Assembly: GCA_019113645.1 (NCBI GenBank)
Contig: DXGZ01000104.1
Location: 1-38,888, forward strand
Length of the DNA: 38,888 nt
DNA from: Candidatus Mediterraneibacter vanvlietii
GTDB lineage: Bacteria > Bacillota > Clostridia > Lachnospirales > Lachnospiraceae
Reading direction: 5' to 3'
The notes under the pieces were generated by a model. It did not search any database. It saw only the letters and a list, made by a program, of their open reading frames with translations, and was not told the DNA's origin. Position numbers and translations under genes: made by a program. The stretch's first letter is position 1; each line of letters starts with the position of its first letter. Below are positions 6,033 to 15,352 of this stretch, piece by piece.

Positions 6033-9023
6033 TTACTGTAATTTTTTATAGAGTTCGAGGATCCCTTCATAATTCCCGCCATATATAAAATAGTAATCAA
6101 TACAGCTGCTTCCCTCGGTATAGAGATAAGTTCCATACACCGGTACATCGCAGCACATGACTGTCTCATCCGCCGCAATCCCCAGCCCGTAGCCGTATTC
6201 GGACAAAACAAGAGGCATCCGCATGATCTTTCCGCCGAAGCTGATGTACCGCGCCTTGCTGTTGATACGTTCGCGGTCTTCGGGCAGGATCCCCTTGACG
6301 GACAGCTTTTCTTCTTTCAGCCAGTCGAAATAATTCCATGTCCTTATCTTATCTCCGGCTTCGATCCGCCTTGGCAGCAGGCGGGACTCAGTGAGCAGTT
6401 TCCGCCCGTCCTGGGCGAGAAAACGGATCGCACCGCTTCGCTTATCGATCTGTACTTTTAGCTCTCCGGCGGCAAGCTCTGCAAGAGATTTTCCTGCACG
6501 GGCAGTCCATGCAGGGGCAGCATCCGGTACACAGTTCCAGTATCCTGAACCGGGCAGAGGAGCGTTCTCCCTGAAGAACTGTACCCGGATAATGGAATCG
6601 TGTACAGGAGTCAGGCGCAGGGTTCCGTCTGAACTGATCAGGTCAAGAAAACGTCTGCTGCGTCTGATGTTCCGGATCGACAGGGCGGAAGAGCGGCTGG
6701 CAGTTTCTCTCCCCAGTTTCAGCAGGCTTACATCCGGAATCGAACCGAACCGGAACGGGGAAGGATTGACGGGGCGGTCAGCGGACCGGGCGTTTTTTAA
6801 AATAGATTGCGGGAAAACAGCGCCGGTGCTTTCCGCTTTTCCGGGACTTTCTTCCTGCTGTTTTGCCGCTGCATTTGTATTCCCGGATTCCGGCAGCTGC
6901 TTCTGCGCTCTATCCGGAGCGGGTTTCGCGATGAGATCTGTCAGGTCTCCTGTGTGCAGCACGGTCAGTTCATGGAGGGCACGGGTGGCAGCTACATACA
7001 GCAGTTTCACGTATGCGTCCTCCGGCGGATAGCTTTCAGAAGACGGATGATAGAGGAGTACGGCATCGAACTCCAGTCCTTTTGTATATTCCACGGGAAG
7101 TACCATAATGCCAGCTGTAAATTCAGCGGTCTCGGGATCTGTATCGGCAAGCTCCAGTTCTGTGCCCAGCTTCTTCTTAACATCCGCTGCTTCTTCCTCG
7201 TCCCGGCAGATCACGGCGATGGTCTCCCTGCCTTCTGACAGCCAGCCGCGGATCGTCTTTATGGCTTCGGCTGTCATGGCGTCCGTATCTTTACACTGAA
7301 TGACATTTACAGGATTCCCGTGGCGACGGATCGGATCCACCGGATAGACGGGAAAACTGCCATGCCTTAATATTTCAGTTGCAAAATCCGAGATCTCAAC
7401 CGTGTTGCGATAACTTTTCTTCAGCACGCCGAACCCGTCGGGAATTCCGTTCAGCATCAGTGCTTTCAGATCCTCCCAGTCATTCAGCCCGTATCCGAAG
7501 TGAATGTTCTGTGACACGTCTCCCATGATTGTGTACGTACAGCCTCGGAGGCAGTAGCGGAGAGAGGCGTATGCCATCATGCCGAAATCCTGCGCCTCAT
7601 CGATGATCACATGACTCGCTTCGCGTATGCCGTCTGTTTCTTTGATCCGTTTATACAGATACGCCAGCGCTGCCAGGTCATACAGGTCAAATGTGTTTCC
7701 GGGATCAGGAACCGGCTTTCCGTTTTCTGCCTGCTCTCTGAGAAAATCTTCGTACAGCTCAAAGATTGAGCCTTTCCATATCTTTCCGCCGAAATGCCAT
7801 TTATATTTCCGGAAAAGTTCTTTCCGAACGTCCGGCGGGTACGCGATATCTTTGCCGGTTATTTCATTTTCCAGCTTTGACTTAAGGATCGAATTGAGCA
7901 GGTCGATTTTTCCCTGCATGGACATGAGCGGATTATTGTTCAGGCAGTTTGTGACCGTGCGTTTCTTCATGAGAAGAACGCCGTTTTCCAGAACAACATT
8001 CTCCGCAGGGATCGTCTCCTGTTCGAGCTTCCGGCAGTATTTCTCAAGGTCGTGAAACCAGTCATAGCTGCCTTTGATTCGGACTGCCTCTTCCTCCTTT
8101 CCGATCGGGCGAATGCTGTAAATCTGCGGATCCCAGTCTTCGTATAGCAGCCGTACGAAGAGCTGTTCCATTGTCATCTGAGATACCCCATACACATCCA
8201 GGTCCGGAAGCACACTGGTAATATAGTTAAGAAGGATCCGGTTGCTCCCGATAATATAGAAGTCTTCGGGACGGAAATCCTCTTCATAGTTATACAGAAT
8301 ATAAGAAATGCGGTGCATTGCCACGGTTGTCTTTCCTGAACCGGCAACTCCCTGTACGATCAGGTTCATCTTTGGCGATCTGCGGATCACCGCATTCTGC
8401 TCTTTCTGGATTGTGGCGATAATTTCTCCCAGCACTGCGCTCTTGTTTCTGGCAAGATATCTGGTCAGAAGCTCATCGTTCGCCACCACATCCGAATCAT
8501 AGAAATCAATGAGCCGGTCATCCGCGATCTCATAGGTGCGTTTGCGCTTCAGGTCGATCTCACATTGTCCCTCGTTCTTCACAGTATAACTGCAGCGGCC
8601 CATTGTATTTTCATAGTAGACGGATGCCACAGGAGCCCGCCAGTCTATGACAGCAGGTTCGGAACTGTTTTCTGAAATCCCGACACGCCCCACATAGTAG
8701 GATTCCGCGCAGGGCTGTTTCGGATCCCGGAAATCAATCCGGCCGAAATAAGGTTTCTTCCGCGCTTTCCGGCACCGGATGAGATCTCTCTGGTTTTCCC
8801 GCATCTGGGACTGGGTATTGTGGAAAAGGGCGAGGGCCTCCTTATCCTTTGTTCCGTAGGTTTCCATCAGCTCGTGCAGCTCATCGGCCAGCCGAGTGCC
8901 GCTCTTTTCCGTTTTCTCAAGATTTGTCTGTGCGATTCTGATAATTCTGGAGAGCTGTTCCTCCTCAGCTTCCCTGCTCAGCCCCGGGATGGGACGGAAC
9001 CCTTTTGCCTGATTTTGCTTCAC
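6033..9023 (-). CDS. HelD-like UvrD-family helicase fused to a GH31-N-like domain
   Basis: A 996-residue protein. Residues 1-~700 are a superfamily-1 helicase of the HelD type: a coiled N-terminal region (~20-100), Walker A VAGSGKTT with K231, motif II DEAQD at 475-479, and a late VAATRALHELTVLHTG motif. HelD proteins in Firmicutes bind RNA polymerase and free stalled complexes. After a low-complexity linker (~700-790) comes ~200 residues unlike HelD: a beta-rich segment with LKVQIDKRSGAIRFL, GYGLGIAADE and terminal DYYFIYGGNYEGILELYKK. These match the pattern of the galactose-mutarotase-like N-terminal domain of GH31 alpha-glucosidases/xylosidases, and the protein stops just where their catalytic barrel would start. 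The start is GTG with AGGTGG six bases upstream. The gene is divergent from ileS. The helicase call is firm; the C-terminal domain rests on pattern recognition. Confidence 0.85.
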   Translation of the reverse strand: MKQNQAKGFRPIPGLSREAEEEQLSRIIRIAQTNLEKTEKSGTRLADELHELMETYGTKDKEALALFHNTQSQMRENQRDLIRCRKARKKPYFGRIDFRDPKQPCAESYYVGRVGISENSSEPAVIDWRAPVASVYYENTMGRCSYTVKNEGQCEIDLKRKRTYEIADDRLIDFYDSDVVANDELLTRYLARNKSAVLGEIIATIQKEQNAVIRRSPKMNLIVQGVAGSGKTTVAMHRISYILYNYEEDFRPEDFYIIGSNRILLNYITSVLPDLDVYGVSQMTMEQLFVRLLYEDWDPQIYSIRPIGKEEEAVRIKGSYDWFHDLEKYCRKLEQETIPAENVVLENGVLLMKKRTVTNCLNNNPLMSMQGKIDLLNSILKSKLENEITGKDIAYPPDVRKELFRKYKWHFGGKIWKGSIFELYEDFLREQAENGKPVPDPGNTFDLYDLAALAYLYKRIKETDGIREASHVIIDEAQDFGMMAYASLRYCLRGCTYTIMGDVSQNIHFGYGLNDWEDLKALMLNGIPDGFGVLKKSYRNTVEISDFATEILRHGSFPVYPVDPIRRHGNPVNVIQCKDTDAMTAEAIKTIRGWLSEGRETIAVICRDEEEAADVKKKLGTELELADTDPETAEFTAGIMVLPVEYTKGLEFDAVLLYHPSSESYPPEDAYVKLLYVAATRALHELTVLHTGDLTDLIAKPAPDRAQKQLPESGNTNAAAKQQEESPGKAESTGAVFPQSILKNARSADRPVNPSPFRFGSIPDVSLLKLGRETASRSSALSIRNIRRSRRFLDLISSDGTLRLTPVHDSIIRVQFFRENAPLPGSGYWNCVPDAAPAWTARAGKSLAELAAGELKVQIDKRSGAIRFLAQDGRKLLTESRLLPRRIEAGDKIRTWNYFDWLKEEKLSVKGILPEDRERINSKARYISFGGKIMRMPLVLSEYGYGLGIAADETVMCCDVPVYGTYLYTEGSSCIDYYFIYGGNYEGILELYKKLQ

Positions 9024-9147
9024 TGAAGTCCACCTGCCTTTTCCTGCTGTTTGACGATTGTTAAGGGCTTAGATATGTCTACTGGCTAATATAACATTTT
9101 TTGATATATTTTCAAAGGTCTAATGGCAGCAGCCAAAAGGAAAACTC

Positions 9148-9176
9148 TTGACTATTTCCTCTGCCATCTATATAAT
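9148..9176 (+). promoter_or_regulatory. Promoter of the ileS T-box transcript
   Basis: TTGACT at 9148-9153 and TATAAT at 9171-9176 have a 17-base spacer. Transcription would begin near 9183, just before T-box stem I. Confidence 0.75.
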
Positions 9177-9182
9177 TATTTG

Positions 9183-9515
9183 CGTATGAATTCCAAATGG
9201 AAAGGCTATGACAGAGACAGTAGGAGCTGACTGAACATCACAGCGAGCCGGGAGCGGTGCAAGCCCGGTATCAGTAGGCGGTTTCCGAACATCACTCCCG
9301 AGCTGCAGCCCCCAAAGTATACGGAAGACAGAGTACAGCATGGAAAGTAAGGGCTGACGCAGATCCCGCGTTAGAGGATACCATATGCGAACTGAGTGAT
9401 TCTGAATACAGGAAAGAAAAGCGTGTATGCCGGAAACGCAGTTCAAGTATGATGTAACAGGTGGTTAAAACGAGAGAAATGGCTTTCGTCCTTTTACGGA
9501 CGGAAGCCTTTTTTT
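9183..9515 (+). promoter_or_regulatory. T-box leader, isoleucine-specific
   Basis: This is a tRNA-sensing riboswitch in the ileS leader. Stem I contains AGTAGG, the GGTGCAAGCCCGG segment typical of T-box stem I, and a specifier-loop context GAAC-ATC-ACTCCCGAGCTGC; ATC at 9291-9293 is an isoleucine codon. GAACTGAGTG near 9390 resembles the conserved region before the antiterminator. The T-box sequence near 9454-9473 (AACAGGTGGTTAAAACG) keeps the TGG that pairs with the uncharged tRNA 3' end (TGGT at 9462-9465), although it departs from the usual GGTACCGCG form. A terminator closes the leader. Uncharged tRNA-Ile should favour read-through into ileS. Confidence 0.85.
9481..9515 (+). terminator. 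T-box terminator
   Basis: GGCTTTCGTCC at 9481-9491 pairs with GGACGGAAGCC at 9498-9508 with one G-U pair, a 6-base loop and seven Ts. It is the OFF structure of the T-box. Confidence 0.85.
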
Positions 9516-9545
9516 AGTTTTGATTCAATCCCCGTTCTGGGCAGG

Positions 9546-9680
9546 TCTGACGCAGCTATGTGTCGATTAAGGACCGTAAAGGAACGCCGGCACTCAGGCT
9601 GCGTATCTTGCAGCCTTATGTACCGCTGCGTTCCGCCCCGAGCGAGAGCGTGTCCGCAATTGACACATAGCTGCGGCGGA
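9546..9680 (+). repeat. Long hairpin element between T-box and ileS
   Basis: CGCAGCTATGTGTC at 9551-9564 is perfectly complementary to 9662-9675, and imperfect pairing extends both outward and inward (GGAACGC near 9581 with GCGTTCC near 9633; GGCTGC near 9597 with GCAGCC near 9610). The ~135-base unit folds on itself and sits wholly inside the ileS 5' UTR, after the T-box terminator. It is not part of any T-box fold I know. It may be an inserted palindromic repeat or an extra regulatory structure. Confidence 0.6.
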
Positions 9681-9704
9681 CCAGAAACAGAAAGGAAAAT
9701 CAGT

Positions 9705-12700
9705 ATGTATAAGAAAGTCCCCACCGACATGAATTTTGTCGGACGAGAAAAAGAAGTGGAGAAATTCTGGGATGACAATGATATCTTCCAGAAGAGTATC
9801 GAAGAGAGAGAGGGATGTCCGGAATACATTTTCTACGACGGACCTCCGACAGCAAACGGAAAGCCGCACATCGGTCATGTGCTGACCCGTGTCATCAAGG
9901 ATATGATTCCGAGATACCGCACGATGAAGGGCTACATGGTTCCGAGAAAAGCGGGCTGGGATACCCACGGTCTCCCGGTAGAGCTCGAGGTGGAGAAATC
10001 CCTCGGCCTGGACGGAAAAGAGCAGATCGAAGAGTATGGTCTGGAGCCGTTCATTGACAAATGTAAAGAAAGCGTCTGGAAATACAAAGGCATGTGGGAG
10101 GATTTTTCTGCCACAGTTGGTTTCTGGGCTGATATGGAACATCCATATGTAACATACCACAACTCGTTTATCGAATCTGAGTGGTGGGCGCTGAAGCAGA
10201 TCTGGGACAAAGGACTGCTCTACAAAGGATTTAAGATCGTGCCTTACTGCCCGCGATGCGGTACGCCGCTCTCCGCGCAGGAAGTAGCTCAGGGGTATAA
10301 AGATGTAAAAGAGCGCTCAGCAGTTGTGCGCTTCAAGGTAAAAGACGAGGATGCATATATCCTTGCATGGACGACCACACCGTGGACACTGCCGTCCAAC
10401 CTTGCGCTCTGTGTAAATCCGAAGGAAGACTATGCGAAAGTAAAGGCAGCGGACGGATATACTTACTATATGGCGTGCGCGCTGCTTGATACGGTTCTCG
10501 GAAAACTGGCGGAAGACGGAAAACCGGCTTACGAAGTTCTCGAGACATACAAGGGAACTGATCTGGAAGGCAAAGAGTATGAGCCGCTTTATCAGTGCGC
10601 GGCAGATGCAGCTGCAAAACAGAACAAAAAGGCATTCTTCGTGACATGTGACGAATATGTTACACTGACAGACGGTACAGGTGTTGTTCATATCGCGCCG
10701 GCATTCGGTGAAGACGATGCGAACGTAGGAAGAAAATATGACCTCCCGTTCGTACAGCTTGTGGATGAAAAGGGTAACATGGCTGAGTCCACTCCGTTTG
10801 CAGGGCTGTTTGTAAAGAAAGCAGATCCGGAAGTGTTAAAGGATCTGGATTCCAGAGGGCTTCTCTTCGATGCGCCGAAGTTCGAGCACAGCTATCCGCA
10901 CTGCTGGAGATGCGACACTCCGCTGATCTACTATGCGCGTGAGTCATGGTTCATCAAGATGACAGCGGTAAGAGATGACCTGATCGCGAACAACAACACG
11001 ATCAACTGGATCCCGGAGAGCATCGGAAAAGGACGTTTCGGCGACTGGATCGAGAACGTTCAGGACTGGGGCATCAGCCGTAACCGTTACTGGGGAACTC
11101 CGCTCAATATCTGGGAGTGTGAGTGCGGACATATGCATTCTGTCGGAAGCATTGCAGAGCTTAAAGAAATGTCCGACAACTGCCCGGATGATATCGAGCT
11201 TCACCGTCCGTACATTGATGAAGTGACGATCAAATGCCCGAAATGCGGCAAAGAGATGCACCGTGTGCCGGAAGTAATCGACTGCTGGTTTGACAGCGGA
11301 TCCATGCCGTTTGCACAGCATCATTATCCGTTTGAGAATAAAGAGCTCTTCGAGCAGCAGTTCCCGGCAGACTTTATCTCTGAGGCTGTTGACCAGACGA
11401 GAGGCTGGTTCTATTCACTGCTCGCAATCTCAACGCTGATCTTTAACAAAGCGCCGTATAAGAATGTTATCGTTCTCGGCCACGTTCAGGATGAGAACGG
11501 CCAGAAGATGAGCAAATCCAAGGGAAATGCGGTCGATCCGTTTGACGCGCTCGAGACATACGGAGCTGACGCGATCCGCTGGTACTTCTATGTAAACAGC
11601 GCGCCGTGGCTTCCGAACCGTTTCCATGGAAAAGCAGTGACAGAGGGACAGAGAAAATTCATGGGAACTCTGTGGAACACTTATGCGTTCTTTGTTCTCT
11701 ATGCGAATATTGATGATTTTGACGCGACAAAATATACACTGGAGTATGACAAACTCTCTGTTATGGATAAATGGCTGCTTTCCAAGCTGAATACCATGGT
11801 AAAAGAAGTGGACAATGATCTGGCGAATTACCGGATTCCGGAGGCTGCCCGCGCGCTTCAGGAGTTCGTGGACGACATGAGCAACTGGTACGTAAGAAGA
11901 AGCCGCGAACGTTTCTGGGCAAAAGGAATGGAGCAGGATAAGATCAATGCATACATGACACTGTATACAGCTCTTGTCACAGTATCAAAGGCAGCAGCGC
12001 CGATGATTCCGTTTATGACAGAGGAGATCTATCAGAACCTTGTGCGCAGCATTGACAAAGACGCACCGGAGAGTATCCATCTGTGCATGTTCCCGGAAGT
12101 GAATGAGTCGCAGATCGATGCGGAGCTTGAGCAGAACATGGATAACGTACTCAAACTGGTTGTTATGGGCCGTGCCTGCAGAAACGCGTCCAATATCAAG
12201 AACCGTCAGCCGATCGGGCAGATGTTTGTAAAGGCAGGGTTTGAACTGCCGGAATTCTATCAGGAGATCGTTGCAGACGAGCTGAATGTGAAGAATGTTA
12301 AGTTTACGGAAGATGTAAGAGATTTTACTTCATATAGTTTTAAACCGCAGTTAAAGACAGTTGGTCCGAAATATGGTAAACTGTTAGGTGGAATCAAAGC
12401 AGCGCTTGACAGTGTAGACGGAAACGCTGCAATGGATGAGGTCAATGCGACCGGATCCCTGAAATTAGATGTGAACGGACAGGAGATCACCCTTTTCAGA
12501 GAAGATCTTCTGATCGAGACCGCTCAGATCGAGGGATTTGTATCGGAAAATGACAATGGCATCACAGTAGTACTTGATACGAATCTGACGCCGGAACTTC
12601 TTGAGGAAGGTTTTGTGCGTGAGATCATCAGCAAAGTTCAGACAATGAGAAAAGAGGCTGACTTTGAAGTTATGGACCGTATCCGCGTGACTTATGCGGG

Positions 12701-12860
12701 AAGTGAGAAGGCAGAGGGAATCTTTGCGAAATACGGCAGTCAGATCGCAGGTGAAGTGCTCGCCAATGAAGTCGCGAAAGCAGAGCCGACAGGCTATGTG
12801 AAGGAGTGGAAGATCAACGGTGAAGCGGTTACAATGGGCGTGGAAAAGGAAGGAAAATAA
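9705..12860 (+). CDS. ileS: Isoleucyl-tRNA synthetase
   Basis: This enzyme charges tRNA-Ile with isoleucine and edits valine. The 1051-residue class I synthetase has the HIGH motif at 55-58 (PHIGHVL) and KMSKS at 601-605. It also has a W-W-rich editing region (AWTTTPWTLPSN), Zn-type cysteines (CPRCG near 190, CECGH and CPKCG near 480-525), and a long anticodon-binding C-terminus. The length and the YDGPPTANGKPHIGH form suggest the eukaryote-like type 2 IleRS, which is often less sensitive to mupirocin; this subtype call is an inference. ATG 9705 is chosen over upstream starts because those lie inside the hairpin element, and AAAGGAAA precedes this ATG. The Ile T-box upstream confirms the role. 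glgP follows after four bases. Confidence 0.96.
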   Translation: MYKKVPTDMNFVGREKEVEKFWDDNDIFQKSIEEREGCPEYIFYDGPPTANGKPHIGHVLTRVIKDMIPRYRTMKGYMVPRKAGWDTHGLPVELEVEKSLGLDGKEQIEEYGLEPFIDKCKESVWKYKGMWEDFSATVGFWADMEHPYVTYHNSFIESEWWALKQIWDKGLLYKGFKIVPYCPRCGTPLSAQEVAQGYKDVKERSAVVRFKVKDEDAYILAWTTTPWTLPSNLALCVNPKEDYAKVKAADGYTYYMACALLDTVLGKLAEDGKPAYEVLETYKGTDLEGKEYEPLYQCAADAAAKQNKKAFFVTCDEYVTLTDGTGVVHIAPAFGEDDANVGRKYDLPFVQLVDEKGNMAESTPFAGLFVKKADPEVLKDLDSRGLLFDAPKFEHSYPHCWRCDTPLIYYARESWFIKMTAVRDDLIANNNTINWIPESIGKGRFGDWIENVQDWGISRNRYWGTPLNIWECECGHMHSVGSIAELKEMSDNCPDDIELHRPYIDEVTIKCPKCGKEMHRVPEVIDCWFDSGSMPFAQHHYPFENKELFEQQFPADFISEAVDQTRGWFYSLLAISTLIFNKAPYKNVIVLGHVQDENGQKMSKSKGNAVDPFDALETYGADAIRWYFYVNSAPWLPNRFHGKAVTEGQRKFMGTLWNTYAFFVLYANIDDFDATKYTLEYDKLSVMDKWLLSKLNTMVKEVDNDLANYRIPEAARALQEFVDDMSNWYVRRSRERFWAKGMEQDKINAYMTLYTALVTVSKAAAPMIPFMTEEIYQNLVRSIDKDAPESIHLCMFPEVNESQIDAELEQNMDNVLKLVVMGRACRNASNIKNRQPIGQMFVKAGFELPEFYQEIVADELNVKNVKFTEDVRDFTSYSFKPQLKTVGPKYGKLLGGIKAALDSVDGNAAMDEVNATGSLKLDVNGQEITLFREDLLIETAQIEGFVSENDNGITVVLDTNLTPELLEEGFVREIISKVQTMRKEADFEVMDRIRVTYAGSEKAEGIFAKYGSQIAGEVLANEVAKAEPTGYVKEWKINGEAVTMGVEKEGK

Positions 12861-12864
12861 GAAA

Positions 12865-15339
12865 ATGTTCAGCAAAAGATTTGAGAAAGAAACATTTAAA
12901 GAGACAGTAAAGGACAATATCAGAACCCTTTACAGAAAAACAATCGACGAAGCGAATCCGCAGCAGCTGTTTCAGGCTGTTTCCTATGCAGTGAAGGATG
13001 TCATCTTTGATGACTGGTTTGCAACTCAGAAAGCATATGACGATGCGGACGCCAAGACAGTGTACTATATGTCAATGGAGTTCCTGATGGGACGTGCGCT
13101 TGGAAACAACCTGATTAACATGACAGTTTACAAAGAGGTGAAGGAAGCCCTTGATGAGATGGGGATCGACCTGAACGTGATCGAGGACCAGGAGCCGGAT
13201 GCGGCTCTTGGCAACGGCGGTCTGGGACGTCTGGCTGCATGTTTCCTCGACTCTCTGGCAACATTGAACTATCCGGCATACGGATGCGGAATCCGTTACC
13301 GTTATGGTATGTTCAAGCAGGAGATCCGCGATGGGTATCAGGTAGAGGTTCCGGATAACTGGCTGAAAGAAGGCAATCCGTTCGAGCTCAGAAGAGAAGA
13401 GTATGCGAAAGAAGTCCGTTTCGGCGGAAATATCCGTTTCGAGAAAGATCCGGTTACAGGAAAAGACAAGTTTATTCAGGAAAACTACGAATCCGTACTT
13501 GCGATTCCGTACGATATGCCAATTGTGGGATATGGAAACCATGTGGTCAACACACTGCGTGTGTGGGATGCAAAGGCAATCACAGACTTCAAACTGGATG
13601 AGTTTGACAGAGGAAATTACCACAAGGCAGTAGAACAGGAGAACCTTGCGAAGCTGATTGTCGATGTACTTTATCCGAATGACAACCACTATTCAGGAAA
13701 AGAACTTCGTCTGAAACAGCAGTATTTCTTCATTTCAGCCAGCCTGCAGGCCCTGATTGCGAAGTATAAGAAAAAACACAGTGATGTACGAAAACTCCAC
13801 GAGAAAGTTGTCATTCAGATGAATGATACACATCCGACAGTTGCAGTTCCGGAGCTGATGCGTCTGCTTATCGATGAGGAAGGCTTAAGCTGGGAAGAGG
13901 CATGGGATGTAACGACAAAAACATGCGCCTATACAAACCATACCATTATGGCTGAGGCTCTTGAGAAATGGCCGATCGATCTGTTCTCACGGCTCCTGCC
14001 GCGTATCTACCAGATCGTTCAGGAGATTGACCGCCGTTTCGTGATCCAGGTGCGTGAGATGTATCCGGGCAACGAGGATAAGGTAAAGAAGATGGCGATC
14101 CTTATGGACGGACAGGTTCGTATGGCAAATATGGCGATCGTTGCAGGATTTTCCGTAAACGGTGTGGCGAAACTTCACACAGAAATCCTGAAACATCAGC
14201 AGCTGAAAGATTTCTATGAGATGATGCCGGAGAAATTCAACAACAAGACGAATGGTATCACTCAGAGACGGTTCCTCGCACACGGCAACCCGCTTCTTGC
14301 GGACTGGATCACAGACAAGATCGGTGACGGATGGATCACGGATCTTTCCCAGATCGCGAAGCTGAAACCGTACGCAGATGATGACACGGCAAGACGGGAG
14401 TTCATGGAGATCAAATTCAAGAATAAAGTACGTCTTGCGAAATATATTAAAGAGCATAACGGAATTGATGTTGATCCGCGCTCTATTTTCGATGTACAGG
14501 TAAAACGTCTGCATGAGTATAAGCGTCAGTTCCTGAACATCCTTCATATTATGTATCTGTACAATCAGATCAAGGAGCATCCGGAGATGTCATTCTATCC
14601 GAGAACATTTATCTTCGGAGCCAAGGCGGCAGCAGGTTATCTGCGCGCGAAAGAGACGATCAAACTGATCAACTCCGTGGCGGATGTGGTGAACAATGAC
14701 CGCAGCATCAACGGAAAACTGAAAGTTGTATTTATTGAGGATTACCGTGTATCCAATGCAGAGATCATCTTCGCGGCAGCAGATGTCAGCGAGCAGATCT
14801 CAACAGCATCCAAGGAAGCGTCTGGAACAGGAAACATGAAATTCATGCTGAACGGAGCTCCGACTCTGGGAACCATGGACGGCGCAAATGTGGAGATCGT
14901 TCAGGAAGTCGGCGAGGAGAACGCGTTTATCTTCGGACTCAGCTCAGAGGAAGTAATCAATTACGAGAAAAACGGCGGCTACAATCCGCAGGATATCTAC
15001 TTCAATGACTGGGAACTCAAGAGAGTTGTGGATCAGCTCATGGACGGCACCTATGCGCACGGAGACCACGAGATGTACAAGAACCTCTATAATTCCCTGC
15101 TCAATACACAGAGCACAGACCGGGCGGATATGTATTTCATCCTTAAGGACTTCCGTTCTTATGCAGATGCCCAGAAGAGAGTGGAGGAAGCATACAGAGA
15201 TCAGAACAGATGGTCAAGAATGGCAATGCTTCAGACAGCTTGCAGCGGAAAATTCTCATCTGACAGAACAATTGAAGAGTATGTAGAAGATATCTGGAAA
15301 CTGGAGAAAGTAGAGGTTCCGTCCGGACAGGACGATTAG
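12865..15339 (+). CDS. glgP: Glycogen/starch/alpha-glucan phosphorylase
   Basis: An 824-residue cytoplasmic enzyme that releases glucose-1-phosphate from alpha-1,4-glucans. The pyridoxal-phosphate lysine lies in EASGTGNMKFMLNG (K659). The phosphorylase pattern is continuous from MSMEFLMGRALGNN near 70 and EDQEPDAALGNGGLGRLAACF near 105 to the C-terminus. It is full length for the family. ATG 12865 is used because AAGGAAGG precedes it; an upstream in-frame ATG lies inside ileS. It sits four bases after ileS, so it is probably part of the same T-box-controlled transcript unless a promoter lies within ileS. That would be an unusual coupling of glycogen breakdown to isoleucine-tRNA charging. Confidence 0.95.
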   Translation: MFSKRFEKETFKETVKDNIRTLYRKTIDEANPQQLFQAVSYAVKDVIFDDWFATQKAYDDADAKTVYYMSMEFLMGRALGNNLINMTVYKEVKEALDEMGIDLNVIEDQEPDAALGNGGLGRLAACFLDSLATLNYPAYGCGIRYRYGMFKQEIRDGYQVEVPDNWLKEGNPFELRREEYAKEVRFGGNIRFEKDPVTGKDKFIQENYESVLAIPYDMPIVGYGNHVVNTLRVWDAKAITDFKLDEFDRGNYHKAVEQENLAKLIVDVLYPNDNHYSGKELRLKQQYFFISASLQALIAKYKKKHSDVRKLHEKVVIQMNDTHPTVAVPELMRLLIDEEGLSWEEAWDVTTKTCAYTNHTIMAEALEKWPIDLFSRLLPRIYQIVQEIDRRFVIQVREMYPGNEDKVKKMAILMDGQVRMANMAIVAGFSVNGVAKLHTEILKHQQLKDFYEMMPEKFNNKTNGITQRRFLAHGNPLLADWITDKIGDGWITDLSQIAKLKPYADDDTARREFMEIKFKNKVRLAKYIKEHNGIDVDPRSIFDVQVKRLHEYKRQFLNILHIMYLYNQIKEHPEMSFYPRTFIFGAKAAAGYLRAKETIKLINSVADVVNNDRSINGKLKVVFIEDYRVSNAEIIFAAADVSEQISTASKEASGTGNMKFMLNGAPTLGTMDGANVEIVQEVGEENAFIFGLSSEEVINYEKNGGYNPQDIYFNDWELKRVVDQLMDGTYAHGDHEMYKNLYNSLLNTQSTDRADMYFILKDFRSYADAQKRVEEAYRDQNRWSRMAMLQTACSGKFSSDRTIEEYVEDIWKLEKVEVPSGQDD

Positions 15340-15352
15340 GAGGCGTTTTCGC

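Noticed and set aside
6391-7032. Long frames antisense to the helicase gene
   Set aside because: They mirror a real coding strand with clear helicase motifs and lack SD sites.
9546-9680. A second T-box or other known riboswitch before ileS
   Set aside because: No specifier, T-box sequence or terminator T-run; it is only a long imperfect hairpin.
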